This document shows positions 7,814 to 17,021 of a DNA stretch of 64,000 nucleotides, one piece after another (positions within the stretch are counted from its first letter, which is position 1; the number at the start of each line of letters is the position of its first letter). Made by a program: the position numbers and the translations under genes. The stretch lies in assembly GCF_004117935.1 (NCBI RefSeq), contig NZ_SDOY01000112.1:120675-184674 (forward strand), read 5' to 3'. The stretch is from Streptomyces roseicoloratus. GTDB lineage: Bacteria > Actinomycetota > Actinomycetes > Streptomycetales > Streptomycetaceae. Below the pieces are notes generated by a model. It was given only the letters and a program-made list of their open reading frames with translations. It ran no database searches and had not been told where the DNA came from.

Positions 7814-9259
7814 TCACGGGCGCAGGCCGTGCGCCTTGGTGGCGTCCTCGTCGACCGGCTTGTCGATGCGCGCGTCGAAGCGGGCCAGCGGCTTGGCGGC
7901 CTGGACGGCGGGCGCCTCGACGCCGGCCCAGGCGAGGATGCGAGCGGTGGCCCTGGCCTTCTCCGCCTCGACCAGACCGGCCACGTTCGCCCCGTGGTTG
8001 GCGCCCGGCGCGACGTAGACGTAACTGTCACGCGCACCCTTGCCGAGGTGGAACTTCTCCGAACCCCATGGGTCGTTGCCGCCGTAGACGAACAGCATGC
8101 GGTTCGCGTTGTGGCGGACCCAGTTGTCGACGTCCCGCATCACCCACGGCTTGAAGCGCATCGGGATGTCGCTCGGCACGAAGTTCCGGGCGGGCTGGTA
8201 GCCGTAGCGGCTGAGGCCCTTGAGGTGGGGCTGCCGGATGGTCGGCGAGCCGAGCTCGGTGGCCGCCTGGTAGTAGTACGGGGTGTACCCCTCCAGGCCC
8301 TGGTCGGTGTACGCGGACCAGCCGGAGTAGGCGTCGATGGTCTCGTAGACGGTGTCGTCGCTCGCGGTGGCCGCGTCCGGGATCCGGTCGCAGACGTCCT
8401 GGCCGTAGTACTGCCAGAAGCCCCACACGAAGTCGAGGACGACGGCCTCGTAGGCCTTGTCGAGCGAGCCCAGCGTGTTGAAGGTGGCGCCCTCGTCCTT
8501 CGCCCAGGCGGCCAGCTTCTTCTGCAGCGGCTCGCGGCGCACCAGCGCCTCGCGCTGCATGGCGTTCAGCCGGTTCCGGCAGTCCGCGGTGCCGACGGTC
8601 GCGAAGAACCGGTCGTAGGCCGAGTCCTCCTTCTCGACCACGTCGTTGGGCGCCACGTACGCCACGACGCCGTCCATGTCGCGCGGGTAGAAGCGCTCGT
8701 AGTAGGTGGCGGTCATGCCGCCCTTGGAGGCGCCGGTGGACAGCCAGTTCTTGCCGTAGATCCGCTTCAGCGCGGTGAAGATGCGGTGCTGGTCGCTGGC
8801 GGCCTGCCAGATGTCGAGCTTCGACCAGTCGGCGGGCTGCGGCCGGGACGGCGTGAAGAAGCGGTACTCCATGGAGACCTGGTTGCCGTCGACGATGCGG
8901 GTCGGTTCGCTGCGGCTGGGCGTGGTGCTCAGCGAGTAGCCGCTGGTGCGGAAGACGGTGGGGCGGTCGGTGTCCTTGTGGAGGACGGAGATCCGCTGCG
9001 GGAACGTGCCGGCCCACGGGCGGCGGTGGTCGACCGGCTGCTCGTACTCGAGGACGAAGAAGCGGTAACCGGCGTACGGCTTCTCCTCGATCAGGCTCAT
9101 GCCGGGTATCGCCAGGATGCGGTCCTTGATGTCCGCACTCTGCGAGTCGGCGACGGCCTTGCTGTCCACGTCCGGTTCCGCGGCGGTGGCCACACCGGTG
9201 GAGCCGACGGTGCCTATGAGCACCGACAGCGACAGCAGCCATCTGAGCGACTTGCGCAT
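7814..9259 (-). CDS. Secreted serine peptidase, family S37 (PS-10 type aminopeptidase)
   Basis: A 481-aa exported protein. Residues 1-27 are a Sec signal peptide (MRKSLRWLLSLSVLIG...ATAAEP). The mature part resembles the Streptomyces S37 peptidases, an alpha/beta-hydrolase group of tripeptidyl aminopeptidases. The nucleophile elbow is GASKGGM with Ser 178, a strand and loop LEYEQPVDHRRP precedes it, and the late VYGGNDPWG and GANHGANV segments probably carry the catalytic Asp and His. It would trim peptides outside the cell. It is a single gene convergent with the GH3 gene. Databases may label it S28; the GxSKGG elbow and length favour S37. Confidence 0.82.
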   Translation of the reverse strand: MRKSLRWLLSLSVLIGTVGSTGVATAAEPDVDSKAVADSQSADIKDRILAIPGMSLIEEKPYAGYRFFVLEYEQPVDHRRPWAGTFPQRISVLHKDTDRPTVFRTSGYSLSTTPSRSEPTRIVDGNQVSMEYRFFTPSRPQPADWSKLDIWQAASDQHRIFTALKRIYGKNWLSTGASKGGMTATYYERFYPRDMDGVVAYVAPNDVVEKEDSAYDRFFATVGTADCRNRLNAMQREALVRREPLQKKLAAWAKDEGATFNTLGSLDKAYEAVVLDFVWGFWQYYGQDVCDRIPDAATASDDTVYETIDAYSGWSAYTDQGLEGYTPYYYQAATELGSPTIRQPHLKGLSRYGYQPARNFVPSDIPMRFKPWVMRDVDNWVRHNANRMLFVYGGNDPWGSEKFHLGKGARDSYVYVAPGANHGANVAGLVEAEKARATARILAWAGVEAPAVQAAKPLARFDARIDKPVDEDATKAHGLRP

Positions 9260-9346
9260 TCACCCTCCCCTTGGTTCACAACGGTGTCGCGAACCTAGCG
9301 GGGGTAACGTGCGGGCCGCCAGACCCGGTTGAGCCTTACCTATGCC

Positions 9347-9751
9347 TCAGCACAGGATCCAGCCGGTGGACGTGCCCCGGCCGGAGACGGTGGCGGACGC
9401 CCGGACGCAGCGGTTGAGGGCGTGGACGGTGACCGGTCCGGCCTGCCGGGTGAAACTGCCGGAGTTGACGGCGGCCCGGCCGCCGCGGGGCTGCAGCGAC
9501 ACCGACATCGCCTGCCGCGGTCCCGGCTTCTTCGTCACGGCGAGCGCGCAGACGTACTGCCGGGTGCGGTAGAGCCTCAGCTCGCCGGTGGCGAAGCCGA
9601 CGGTCCGGGTGGGCCGCCCGGCGCAGACGGACGCGGCGTCCGCGCTGCCGGCCGCGGGCCCCGCCAGGACGAGGAGCCCGGCCGCGACGACCAACGTCAG
9701 CACGTACGCGGCCGCCCGGCGAACCGCTCTCCCCGCAACCCCACCGAACAC
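9347..9751 (-). CDS. Small secreted protein of unknown function
   Basis: A 134-aa protein. The start chosen is a GTG at 9751 preceded by GGGGAGGAG at 5-nt spacing; the frame opens slightly earlier, at 9781. Residues about 10-40 form a long signal peptide (YVLTLVVAAGLLVLAGPAAG) and the mature part of about 90 residues has four Cys (VCAGRP, YVCALAV, NRCVRAS, final ILC), suggesting two disulfides outside the cell. I do not recognise a family and give no function. Confidence 0.6.
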   Translation of the reverse strand: MFGGVAGRAVRRAAAYVLTLVVAAGLLVLAGPAAGSADAASVCAGRPTRTVGFATGELRLYRTRQYVCALAVTKKPGPRQAMSVSLQPRGGRAAVNSGSFTRQAGPVTVHALNRCVRASATVSGRGTSTGWILC

Positions 9752-9867
9752 CCGCACTCCTCCCCTGCACCGGCCGTACACGCATACGACGCGACGGGGG
9801 CGGGTTCGGTTGCCGCCGGCCGCCCCCGGTGGGGGCGCGGTGGCCGGGATCGGCCCCCGCGCGGCGG

Positions 9868-10269
9868 TCAGCCGGCGAAGTGGACGACCAGGAGGAAGAG
9901 GAAGAAGACCTCGGCGCCGACCAGGGTCCGGTACGCGGCCTTGCGGTGGGGCGCGGGCGAGACCGGAGCGGCGTCGTCGGCGTCCGCGGAGCGGGCGTCC
10001 GCGGCGGACGGGCGGGGCTCCGGGGTGGTCAGGGCCCAGATCCAGGCGACTCCCGCCACGGCGAGGGTGGCGAGGTACACGGGCCCCGGGACGTCACCGC
10101 AGGGGCCCACCATGACGCAGGCCGTCCCCTGCTCGGTGGCGAGCATGAGGATCACCACGAGGAGCGTCGCCGGGGCGAGGGCGAGGCCGGTCCACAGGGC
10201 ACGGCCGCGCAGCCGCGTGGCCTCGGACGTCGGGCCGGGCGGTGCCGGCGGGTGGCGGAACTCGTTCAT
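9868..10269 (-). CDS. Small membrane protein of unknown function
   Basis: A 133-aa protein with three hydrophobic segments: ALWTGLALAPATLLVVILML, a central YLATLAVAGVAWIWAL, and a C-terminal LVGAEVFFLFLLVVHFAG. Two Cys face each other in TACVMVGPCG between helices 1 and 2. A Pro/Ala/Asp-rich hydrophilic stretch separates helices 2 and 3. No family is recognised. It stands alone downstream of the ABC exporter operon region. Confidence 0.65.
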   Translation of the reverse strand: MNEFRHPPAPPGPTSEATRLRGRALWTGLALAPATLLVVILMLATEQGTACVMVGPCGDVPGPVYLATLAVAGVAWIWALTTPEPRPSAADARSADADDAAPVSPAPHRKAAYRTLVGAEVFFLFLLVVHFAG

Positions 10270-10419
10270 GACGCCGATTCCACCGGCGCCGCCGGATGGC
10301 CGGAATGCGCTGTCGTACTCAGACGACCGGGTTCCCGGGCTCAGAACGCCCCGGGCGCGGACGGGCCCGGACCCGGGCCACCCTTCGCCCGCCGGTCCGG
10401 TCCGGCCCGGGCCCCCGGC

Positions 10420-13400
10420 TCAGACCGTCTCGACGCTCGCCGGTTCCTGCTCCGTGTCCTCGCCGATGAACGTGCGCCACAGGGACGCGTACCGGCCGTC
10501 GCGGGCCAGGAGTTCGTCGTGGGTGCCGTCCTCGGCGACGCGGCCGTGGTCCATGACGACCACCCGGTCCGCCCGGGCCGCCGTGGTGAGGCGGTGGGCG
10601 ACGACCAGGGTGGTGCGGCGGCCGGCGAGGCGGTCGGTGGCCGCGTTGACCTGGGCCTCGGTGGCCAGGTCGAGGGCGGCGGTGGCCTCGTCGAGGAGCA
10701 GCACGTCCGGGTCGACCAGTTCGGCGCGGGCCAGGGCGATCAGCTGGCGCTGGCCGGCCGACAGGTTCCGGCCGCGCTCGGCGACCTCGTGGAGGTAGCC
10801 GCCGTCGAGGGTGGCGATCATGTCGTGGGCGCCCACCGCGCGGGCCGCGGCTTCCACCTCGGCGTCGGTGGCGTCCGGGCGGCCGTACGCGATGGCGTCG
10901 CGGACGGTCCCCTCGAAGAGGTACGCCTCCTGCGGCACGACGCCGAGTCGGTGCCGGTACGCGGTGAGGTCGAGCTCGCGCAGGTCGGTGCCGTCGGCGG
11001 TGACCCGGCCCGCCGTCGGATCGTAGAACCGGGCGACCAGCTTGACCAGTGTCGACTTGCCCGCGCCGGTCTCGCCGACGAAGGCGACGGTCTGGCCGGC
11101 CGGGATCCGCAGGTCGATGCCGGTGAGGGCGTTCTCGCCGCCCGGTCCCTTCGCGCCGTCGTCACCGGCCCCGGCGGAGCCGTAGCCGAAGGAGACGTTC
11201 TCGAAGGCGATCTCGCCGCGCAGCGACGGCACGGCGCGCGGGGCGTCGGCGGCGGCGGTGGAGGCCGGCTCCTGGAGCAGCTCCTGCATCCGCTTCAGGG
11301 ACACCGCGGCCTGCTGGTAGCCGTCGAAGACCTGCGACAGCTGCTGCACGGGCGCGAAGAACAGGTCGATGTAGAGGAGGTAGGCGACCAGCGCGCCGGT
11401 GGTCAGCGTGCCCGCCTCGATGCGGTTCGCGCCGACGATCAGGACGGCGGCCGCGGCCGCCGAGGACAGCAGGGTGACGAACGGGAAGTAGACGGAGATC
11501 AGCCACTGGCCGTGGACGCGGGCCCCGCGGTACGCCTCGCTGCGGGCCGTGAACCGCTCGGCGCCCGCGTGCTCGCGCCGGAAGGCCTGCACGATCCGCA
11601 GGCCGGCGACGGACTCCTGGAGCTCCGCGTTGACCACGCTGATCCGCTCGCGGGCCAGCTCGTACGCCTTCACGCTGGCGCGGCGGAAGAAGTACGTGGC
11701 GACGGCCAGGACCGGCAGGGTCGCGAAGACCACGAGGGCGAGCTGGAGGTCGAGCACGAGCAGCGCGACCATGATGCCGAAGAAGGTGACGACGGAGACG
11801 AAGGCCGTGACCAGACCGGTCTGGAGGAAGGTCGACAGGGCGTCGACGTCGGTCGTCATCCGGGTCATGATGCGGCCGGTGAGCTCGCGCTCGTAGTAGT
11901 CCAGGCCGAGCCGCTGCAGCTGGGCGAAGATCTTCAGGCGCAGCGCGTAGAGGATCCGCTCGCCGGTCCGGCCCGTCATCCGGGTCTCGGCGGTCTGCGC
12001 GACCCACTGCACGAGCACGGTCACCAGGGCGAGCGCGGACGCGGCCCACACGGCGCCGATCGCGAGCCGGTTGACGCCCTCGTCGATGCCGTGCCGGATG
12101 AGGACCGGCAGCAGCAGACCGGCGCCCGCGTCGAGGGCGACCAGGCCGAGGCTGATCAGCAGCGGAAGCCCGAAGCCGCGGAGGAGGCGGCGCAGGCCGT
12201 AGGAGTCCTCCGGGGAGACGGCCCGGGTCTCGTCGACGTCCGGGACGTCGACCGCGGGCGGCAGGGCCTCGACGGCGGCGAGCAGCTCCGGCGTGGCCCC
12301 GGGCGCCGCGGTCTCGCGGTCGTCGGTGTCCTCGCGCACCCACAGGGCGGGCGTGATGCCGCGCTCCGCGTCGAACTCGGCGTCCAGCTCGGCCCGCAGC
12401 GTGCGGTCCTCCGGCGGTTCGACGGGCAGCGCGTGTCCGGGCGAGACGGCGCCCAGCTCGTCGGGGTCGGTGAGGAGGCGCCGGTAGAGCGCGGAGCCGC
12501 GCTCCAGCTCCTCGTGGGTGCCGATCGCGGCGAGCCGGCCGCCGTCGAGGACGGCGATCCGGTCGGCGAGGCCGAGGGTGGAGCGGCGGTGCGCGATGAG
12601 GAGGGTCGTGCGGCCCGCCATCACCGACTTCAGGGCCTCGTGGATCTCGTGCTCCACCTTGGCGTCGACGGCGGAGGTGGCGTCGTCGAGGACGAGGAGC
12701 CGCGGGTCGGTGAGGATGGCGCGGGCCAGCGCGATGCGCTGGCGCTGGCCGCCGGACAGGGTGAGTCCGTGCTCGCCGACCTTGGTGTCGTAGCCGTCGG
12801 GGAGCTCGGCGATGAAACGGTCGGCCTGCGCGGCGCGCGCGGCGGTCTCGATCTGCTCCTGGGTGGCGTCGGGGACGCCGTACGCGATGTTGGCGCGGAC
12901 GGTCTCGGAGAACAGGAAGCTGTCCTCGGGGACCATGCCGACGGCCGCGCGCAGCGAGTCGAGGGTGAGCTCGCGGACGTCGTGGCCGCCGACGAGGACG
13001 GCGCCGCGGGTCACGTCGTAGAAGCGGGGCAGGAGGAGCGAGACGGTGGACTTGCCGGAGCCGGAGGCGCCGACGACGGCGACGGTCTCGCCGGGCCGGA
13101 TCTCGAGCGAGAAGCCCTCCAGGACGGGGTTGGCCTTGCCGTCGGCGCTCTCGTACGCGAAGGACACGTCGTCGAACTCGACGGTGGCGGGCGCGTCCGC
13201 CGGGAGCTCCTTGGTGCCGTCCTCGATGCTCGGCTCGGTGTCGATCAGCTCCAGGACCCGCTCCACGCCGGCCCGGGCCTGCTGCCCGACGGTGAGGACC
13301 ATGGCGAGCATGCGGACCGGGCCGACGAGGGAGGCGAGGTACGAGGAGAAGGCGACGAAGGTGCCGAGGGTGATCTGCTGGCGGTAGGCGAGCCAGCCGC

Positions 13401-14226
13401 CGAGCGCGAGCACGGCGACCTGGCCGAGCGCGGGCACGGCCTGCAGGGCGGGCGTGTACCGGGCGTTGAGCCGGATGGTGCGCAGCCGGCCCGCGAACAG
13501 CTTCCGCCCGGCCTCGCGGACCTTGCCGGTCTCCTGCTCCTCCTGGCCGAAGCCCTTCACGACGCGCACGCCGGTCACGGCGCCGTCGACCACACCGGCG
13601 ACGGCGGCGGCCTGCTGCTGCGCGTACCAGGTGGCGGGGTGGAGGCGGGTGCGGCTGCGGCGGGCGATCCACCACAGGGCGGGGGCGACGGCGAGGGCGA
13701 CGAGGGTGAGCGGGAGGGACAGCGCCGCCATCACGCCGAGCGATATGAGGAACAGCAGCACGTTCCCGATGGTCATCGGGAGCATGAAGAGCAGGCCCTG
13801 GATCAGCTGGAGGTCGCTGGTGGCCCGCCCGACGACCTGCCCGGTGGACAGCTCGTCCTGCCGCCGCCCGTCGAGCCGGGTGATGGTCCCGAACATCTCC
13901 GTGCGCAGGTCGTGCTGGACGTCGAGGGCGAGGCGTCCGCCGTAGTAGCGGCGGATGTAGGTGAGGACGTAGACGACGACGGCGGAGGCGAGGAGGAGAC
14001 CGGTCCACAGGCCGAGGGAGCCGGAGCCGTCACCCTTCGCGCCGATGACGTCGTCGATGATCACCTTGGTGATGAGCGGCGCGAGCGCGAGCACGGCCAT
14101 GCCGGCCAGGGAGGACCCGAGCGCGAGCACCACGTCGGTCCTGTGCCGCCACGCGTACCCCCACAGCCTGCGCGCCCATCCGGGCCCGCGCTCCCCCGCC
14201 TGCTTGTCCTGCCCCACCGCCGCCAC
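10420..14226 (-). CDS. Fused heterodimer-type ABC exporter (two TMD-NBD halves)
   Basis: A 1268-aa protein made of two ABC exporter halves in one chain: TMD1 (1-300), NBD1 (350-590), acidic linker, TMD2 (680-960), NBD2 (1010-1250). NBD1 has Walker A GASGSGKST (about 384), signature LSGGQRQR and Walker B LLVLDDATSAVD. NBD2 has GETGAGKST (about 1047), LSAGQRQL and LLLDEATAALD. The general base Glu after Walker B is Asp in NBD1, and NBD2's signature is LSAGQ, so one of the two ATP sites is probably degenerate, as in BmrCD or TM287/288. The GTG start follows GGGAGG at 6-nt spacing. It exports an unknown, probably hydrophobic, compound across the membrane. Confidence 0.93.
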   Translation of the reverse strand: MAAVGQDKQAGERGPGWARRLWGYAWRHRTDVVLALGSSLAGMAVLALAPLITKVIIDDVIGAKGDGSGSLGLWTGLLLASAVVVYVLTYIRRYYGGRLALDVQHDLRTEMFGTITRLDGRRQDELSTGQVVGRATSDLQLIQGLLFMLPMTIGNVLLFLISLGVMAALSLPLTLVALAVAPALWWIARRSRTRLHPATWYAQQQAAAVAGVVDGAVTGVRVVKGFGQEEQETGKVREAGRKLFAGRLRTIRLNARYTPALQAVPALGQVAVLALGGWLAYRQQITLGTFVAFSSYLASLVGPVRMLAMVLTVGQQARAGVERVLELIDTEPSIEDGTKELPADAPATVEFDDVSFAYESADGKANPVLEGFSLEIRPGETVAVVGASGSGKSTVSLLLPRFYDVTRGAVLVGGHDVRELTLDSLRAAVGMVPEDSFLFSETVRANIAYGVPDATQEQIETAARAAQADRFIAELPDGYDTKVGEHGLTLSGGQRQRIALARAILTDPRLLVLDDATSAVDAKVEHEIHEALKSVMAGRTTLLIAHRRSTLGLADRIAVLDGGRLAAIGTHEELERGSALYRRLLTDPDELGAVSPGHALPVEPPEDRTLRAELDAEFDAERGITPALWVREDTDDRETAAPGATPELLAAVEALPPAVDVPDVDETRAVSPEDSYGLRRLLRGFGLPLLISLGLVALDAGAGLLLPVLIRHGIDEGVNRLAIGAVWAASALALVTVLVQWVAQTAETRMTGRTGERILYALRLKIFAQLQRLGLDYYERELTGRIMTRMTTDVDALSTFLQTGLVTAFVSVVTFFGIMVALLVLDLQLALVVFATLPVLAVATYFFRRASVKAYELARERISVVNAELQESVAGLRIVQAFRREHAGAERFTARSEAYRGARVHGQWLISVYFPFVTLLSSAAAAAVLIVGANRIEAGTLTTGALVAYLLYIDLFFAPVQQLSQVFDGYQQAAVSLKRMQELLQEPASTAAADAPRAVPSLRGEIAFENVSFGYGSAGAGDDGAKGPGGENALTGIDLRIPAGQTVAFVGETGAGKSTLVKLVARFYDPTAGRVTADGTDLRELDLTAYRHRLGVVPQEAYLFEGTVRDAIAYGRPDATDAEVEAAARAVGAHDMIATLDGGYLHEVAERGRNLSAGQRQLIALARAELVDPDVLLLDEATAALDLATEAQVNAATDRLAGRRTTLVVAHRLTTAARADRVVVMDHGRVAEDGTHDELLARDGRYASLWRTFIGEDTEQEPASVETV

Positions 14227-14361
14227 GTGGCGCCTCCCGTTCGTCCTGCCCTACCGGAAGCCCCAACACGGCCGACGTGCGATTTCATCCCGCCGCAACG
14301 ATCCGGAGGCGGGGAGTGGGGCCGGTGAGGCGCCCGGCGGGGCGCGCCCTGGGGCGTTCGG

Positions 14362-14784
14362 TCACGCGGTCCCCGGCGGCGCGACCCACCGCATCGGCTG
14401 CCCGGTGACGCGGGCGATCACGTCGAAGTCGCGGTCGTAGTGGAGCAGGGTGAGTCCGGACAGCTCGGCCGTGGCCGCGACCATGAGGTCCACCGGCCCG
14501 GCGCTGCGGTGCTCGCCCCGTTCGGTCAGCATCTCCTGGACGCGACGGGCACGGGAGTAGACGCCGTCAGGGACGGCGGTCCAGGTGAAGAGTCGTTCGA
14601 GGAGCTGTTCCTTGGCGAGCCGGTCGGGGGCGGACCGGGCCGAGTAGAGGATCTCCAGCTCGGTGATGTCACACAGGGCGACGACACCTTCGGTCGTGAA
14701 CTTCCGCCACTCGTCCTGGACGTGCTTCCTGGCGATGATCCTTACCGCGGCCGAGGTGTCCACCAGGTAGGTGGCGACGTTCAT
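14362..14784 (-). CDS. vapC: VapC-type PIN-domain ribonuclease toxin
   Basis: A 140-aa PIN protein. The four expected acidic positions are present: Asp in [10 protein letters not shown] (residue about 9), Glu in [11 protein letters not shown], Asp in [11 protein letters not shown], and Asp in [12 protein letters not shown]. VapC toxins are Mg-dependent endoribonucleases that cut tRNA or rRNA. Its ATG overlaps the stop of the upstream antitoxin gene as ATGA, the usual toxin-antitoxin layout. The frame seems intact, so the toxin is probably functional. Confidence 0.9.
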   Translation of the reverse strand: MNVATYLVDTSAAVRIIARKHVQDEWRKFTTEGVVALCDITELEILYSARSAPDRLAKEQLLERLFTWTAVPDGVYSRARRVQEMLTERGEHRSAGPVDLMVAATAELSGLTLLHYDRDFDVIARVTGQPMRWVAPPGTA

Positions 14785-14990
14785 CGGCGGTAGTTGGCCT
14801 TGTCCATGAGGAGGTCGAAGTCGCCGCGCTCGGCCATCTCCGTGAGTTCTTCCAGCGCCCGCAGCCGCTCGTGGCGCCGCGCGACCTCGCGCAGGGCCGC
14901 GTTGACCGTGTCCTTCTTGGTCTTGGTGCCCAGTATCTCCGCCGCCTCGGCGAGGGCCAGGTCGTCGACCTCGACGTACAGATTCGACAC
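14781..14990 (-). CDS. vapB: VapB-type antitoxin
   Basis: A 69-aa protein starting at GTG 14990, with GGAGG seven bases upstream. The N-terminal ribbon-helix-helix-like part reads [20 protein letters not shown], with [18 protein letters not shown] as the second helix, typical of the VapB (DUF2191) class. The acidic C-terminal tail would wrap the VapC toxin. It precedes vapC with a 4-nt overlap. The palindrome upstream (15002-15029) is the probable autoregulatory operator. Confidence 0.88.
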   Translation of the reverse strand: MSNLYVEVDDLALAEAAEILGTKTKKDTVNAALREVARRHERLRALEELTEMAERGDFDLLMDKANYRR

Positions 14991-15001
14991 GGGACGACCT
15001 C

Positions 15002-15029
15002 CATATGCGGGCAACACCTGAAGCATATG
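15002..15029. promoter_or_regulatory. VapBC autoregulatory operator (inverted repeat)
   Basis: CATATGC (15002-15008) and GCATATG (15023-15029) are perfect inverted arms separated by 14 bp, directly upstream of the vapB ribosome-binding site. Symmetric sites here are normally bound by the VapBC complex. Binding is inferred from position. Confidence 0.65.
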
Positions 15030-15101
15030 TCCGGGGCGATCGGGGCGGCAACGCGCGGCGGCCTCGTTCGCTCCCACGGGTGATGCCCGACCGGGCCGGG
15101 G

Positions 15102-16784
15102 TCAGAGGTGGGTCGGTTCGAACATGCGGAGGAGGGCCGGGAGGACGACCACCGACGGGCCCGGGGTCTTCAGGGCCTCGGTGAGGTCCTCGGCCAGGGT
15201 GTCCGGGGTGGTGAGGGTCGCCGGGACGTCGAAGGACCGGGCCAGGGAGACGAAGTCGGGGCGGGCGAGTTCGGTAGCCGTGGCCTCGCCGAAGGAGTCC
15301 GTCATGTACTCGCGCAGGATGCCGTAGCCGCCGTCGTCGACGATCAGCCACGTCACGTCGAAGCCGTGCTGCTTCGCCGTCGCCAGCTCCGCGATCGAGT
15401 ACATCGCGCCGCCGTCGCCGGAGACCGCGAGCACCGGCGTCGTCGGATCCGCGGCGGCCGCGCCCAGCGCGGCCGGGAACGCGTAGCCGAGGCCGCCCGC
15501 GCCCTGCGCCGAGTGCATGGTGTTCGGGCGGCGGGCGTCGAACGCCGACCAGGCCCAGTACGCCAGGATCGTCATGTCCCAGAAGCTGGGCGCCGTGTCC
15601 GGCAGGGCCTTCCGGACCGCCGTCACCACCTGCTGCTCCAGCTCCAGGCCCTGGGCCGCCAGGCGGTCCGCGACCTTGGCGAGGACCGCCGCCACCCGCT
15701 GCGGTGCCGTGGCGTCCGAGCGCGTCTCCACCGTCTCCAGGAGCGCCTGGAGCGCCAGCCGCGCGTCCGCGTGGATGCCCAGGGCCGGGTGGTTCGACTC
15801 CAGCTTCCCGGCGTCGGCCTCGATCTGGATCACCCGGCCGCGCGGCGCGAAGGTGTGGTAGTTCGACGACAGCTCGCCGAGGCCCGAGCCGACCACGAGC
15901 AGGACGTCCGCGTCCTCCAGGAAGTCCGTGGTGTGCCGGTCCTCCAGCCACGACTGGAGCGACAGCGGATGCCGCCACGGGAACGCGCCCTTGCCGCCGA
16001 AGGTCGTGACCACGGGTGCGTCGATCCGCTCCGCGAGCGCGCGGAGCTTGCCCGAGGCGTCCGCGCGGACCACCCCGCCGCCCGCGATGATCGCCGGGCG
16101 CTCCGCGTTCGCCAGCAGGTGCGCCGCCACCGCCGTCAGCTCGGGCCGGGGTGCCGGCTCGTCGGGCGTCGCGTCCACGGCCGTGACCACCGGCAGGATC
16201 GTCTCGGCGAGCAGCACGTCCTGCGGGATCTCGACCCACACCGGGCCGTGCGGCGCCGTCAGCGCCGACTTCCACGCGGCGGCGATCGCCGACGGGATCT
16301 GCGACTGCGTCCTGACCGTGTGCACCGACTTCACGACGTCCCGGAACGACGCCTGCTGGTCGCGCAGCTCGTGCAGATAGCCGTGCCGGCCGCCGCCGAG
16401 ACCCGCCGTCGGGACCTGCGCGCCGATCGCGAGCACCGGCGCCGACGCGGCCGCCGCCTCCTGCAGCGCCGCGAGCGACATCAGCGCGCCGGGGCCGGCG
16501 GAGAGCAGCAGCGGGGCCGCCTCGCCGGTGACGCGGCCGTACGCGTCGGCCGCGAAGCCCGCGTTGTTCTCGACGCGGAGGCCGACGTAGCGGAGGGAGG
16601 AGCGGCGCAGGGCGTCGAACACGCCGAGGGCGTGCTGGCCCGGGAGCCCGAAGACCGTCGTCGCGCCGAGGCCGGAGAGGGTCTCGACGACGAGGTCGCC
16701 GCCGGTGCGGCCGGGGGGCGGCGTGAGCGCGGCGGCGGTCTGGGCGGGGGTGGGGCGCAGGACGAGGTCGTGGTCGTGGGTCAT
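15102..16784 (-). CDS. Thiamine-diphosphate-dependent enzyme (acetolactate synthase-like)
   Basis: A 560-aa protein with the three ThDP-enzyme domains: N-terminal PYR domain with the essential Glu in YVGLRVENNAGFAADAYG, central FAD/NAD-like domain, and C-terminal PP domain with SGDGGAMYS. The second cofactor motif reads LIVDDGGYGIL, where the common NN is DD. The ATG at 16784 follows an AAGGGA site; the frame opens earlier. It resembles acetolactate synthase, benzoylformate decarboxylase and similar 2-oxo-acid enzymes. It lies directly downstream of an agmatinase-family gene, so it may act on a product of guanidino-acid or arginine breakdown, but the substrate is not determinable. Confidence 0.88.
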   Translation of the reverse strand: MTHDHDLVLRPTPAQTAAALTPPPGRTGGDLVVETLSGLGATTVFGLPGQHALGVFDALRRSSLRYVGLRVENNAGFAADAYGRVTGEAAPLLLSAGPGALMSLAALQEAAAASAPVLAIGAQVPTAGLGGGRHGYLHELRDQQASFRDVVKSVHTVRTQSQIPSAIAAAWKSALTAPHGPVWVEIPQDVLLAETILPVVTAVDATPDEPAPRPELTAVAAHLLANAERPAIIAGGGVVRADASGKLRALAERIDAPVVTTFGGKGAFPWRHPLSLQSWLEDRHTTDFLEDADVLLVVGSGLGELSSNYHTFAPRGRVIQIEADAGKLESNHPALGIHADARLALQALLETVETRSDATAPQRVAAVLAKVADRLAAQGLELEQQVVTAVRKALPDTAPSFWDMTILAYWAWSAFDARRPNTMHSAQGAGGLGYAFPAALGAAAADPTTPVLAVSGDGGAMYSIAELATAKQHGFDVTWLIVDDGGYGILREYMTDSFGEATATELARPDFVSLARSFDVPATLTTPDTLAEDLTEALKTPGPSVVVLPALLRMFEPTHL

Positions 16785-17021
16785 GCGGGGTCCCTTGGGG
16801 CGGCGTGCTGCGTGCGGGTTGGTGTGGGTGGCGGGGCGGGACGGGGGCGAGGCGGGACGGGGGCGGGACGGGGCGGGGGCTTGTCCGGGGCTTCGTCCCG
16901 GACCCCTCCCCGCCATCATCCGCTCCCCCTGGACGGGGGGATGAGGCGGGCCCCCTCGCCGTCGTCCGCTTCCCTGACCCGTGGGAGTCGCGAGACGGCG
17001 AGGGGCGGCCCCGCGTCGGGC

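Noticed and set aside
9320..9350. An iron box-like TTACCT sequence near the small secreted protein
   Set aside because: Only a half-match without the symmetric arm.
9829..14328. A 1499-codon plus-strand open frame
   Set aside because: It is the antisense shadow of the ABC exporter gene; high G+C keeps opposite frames open, and the minus frame has the domains and start signals.
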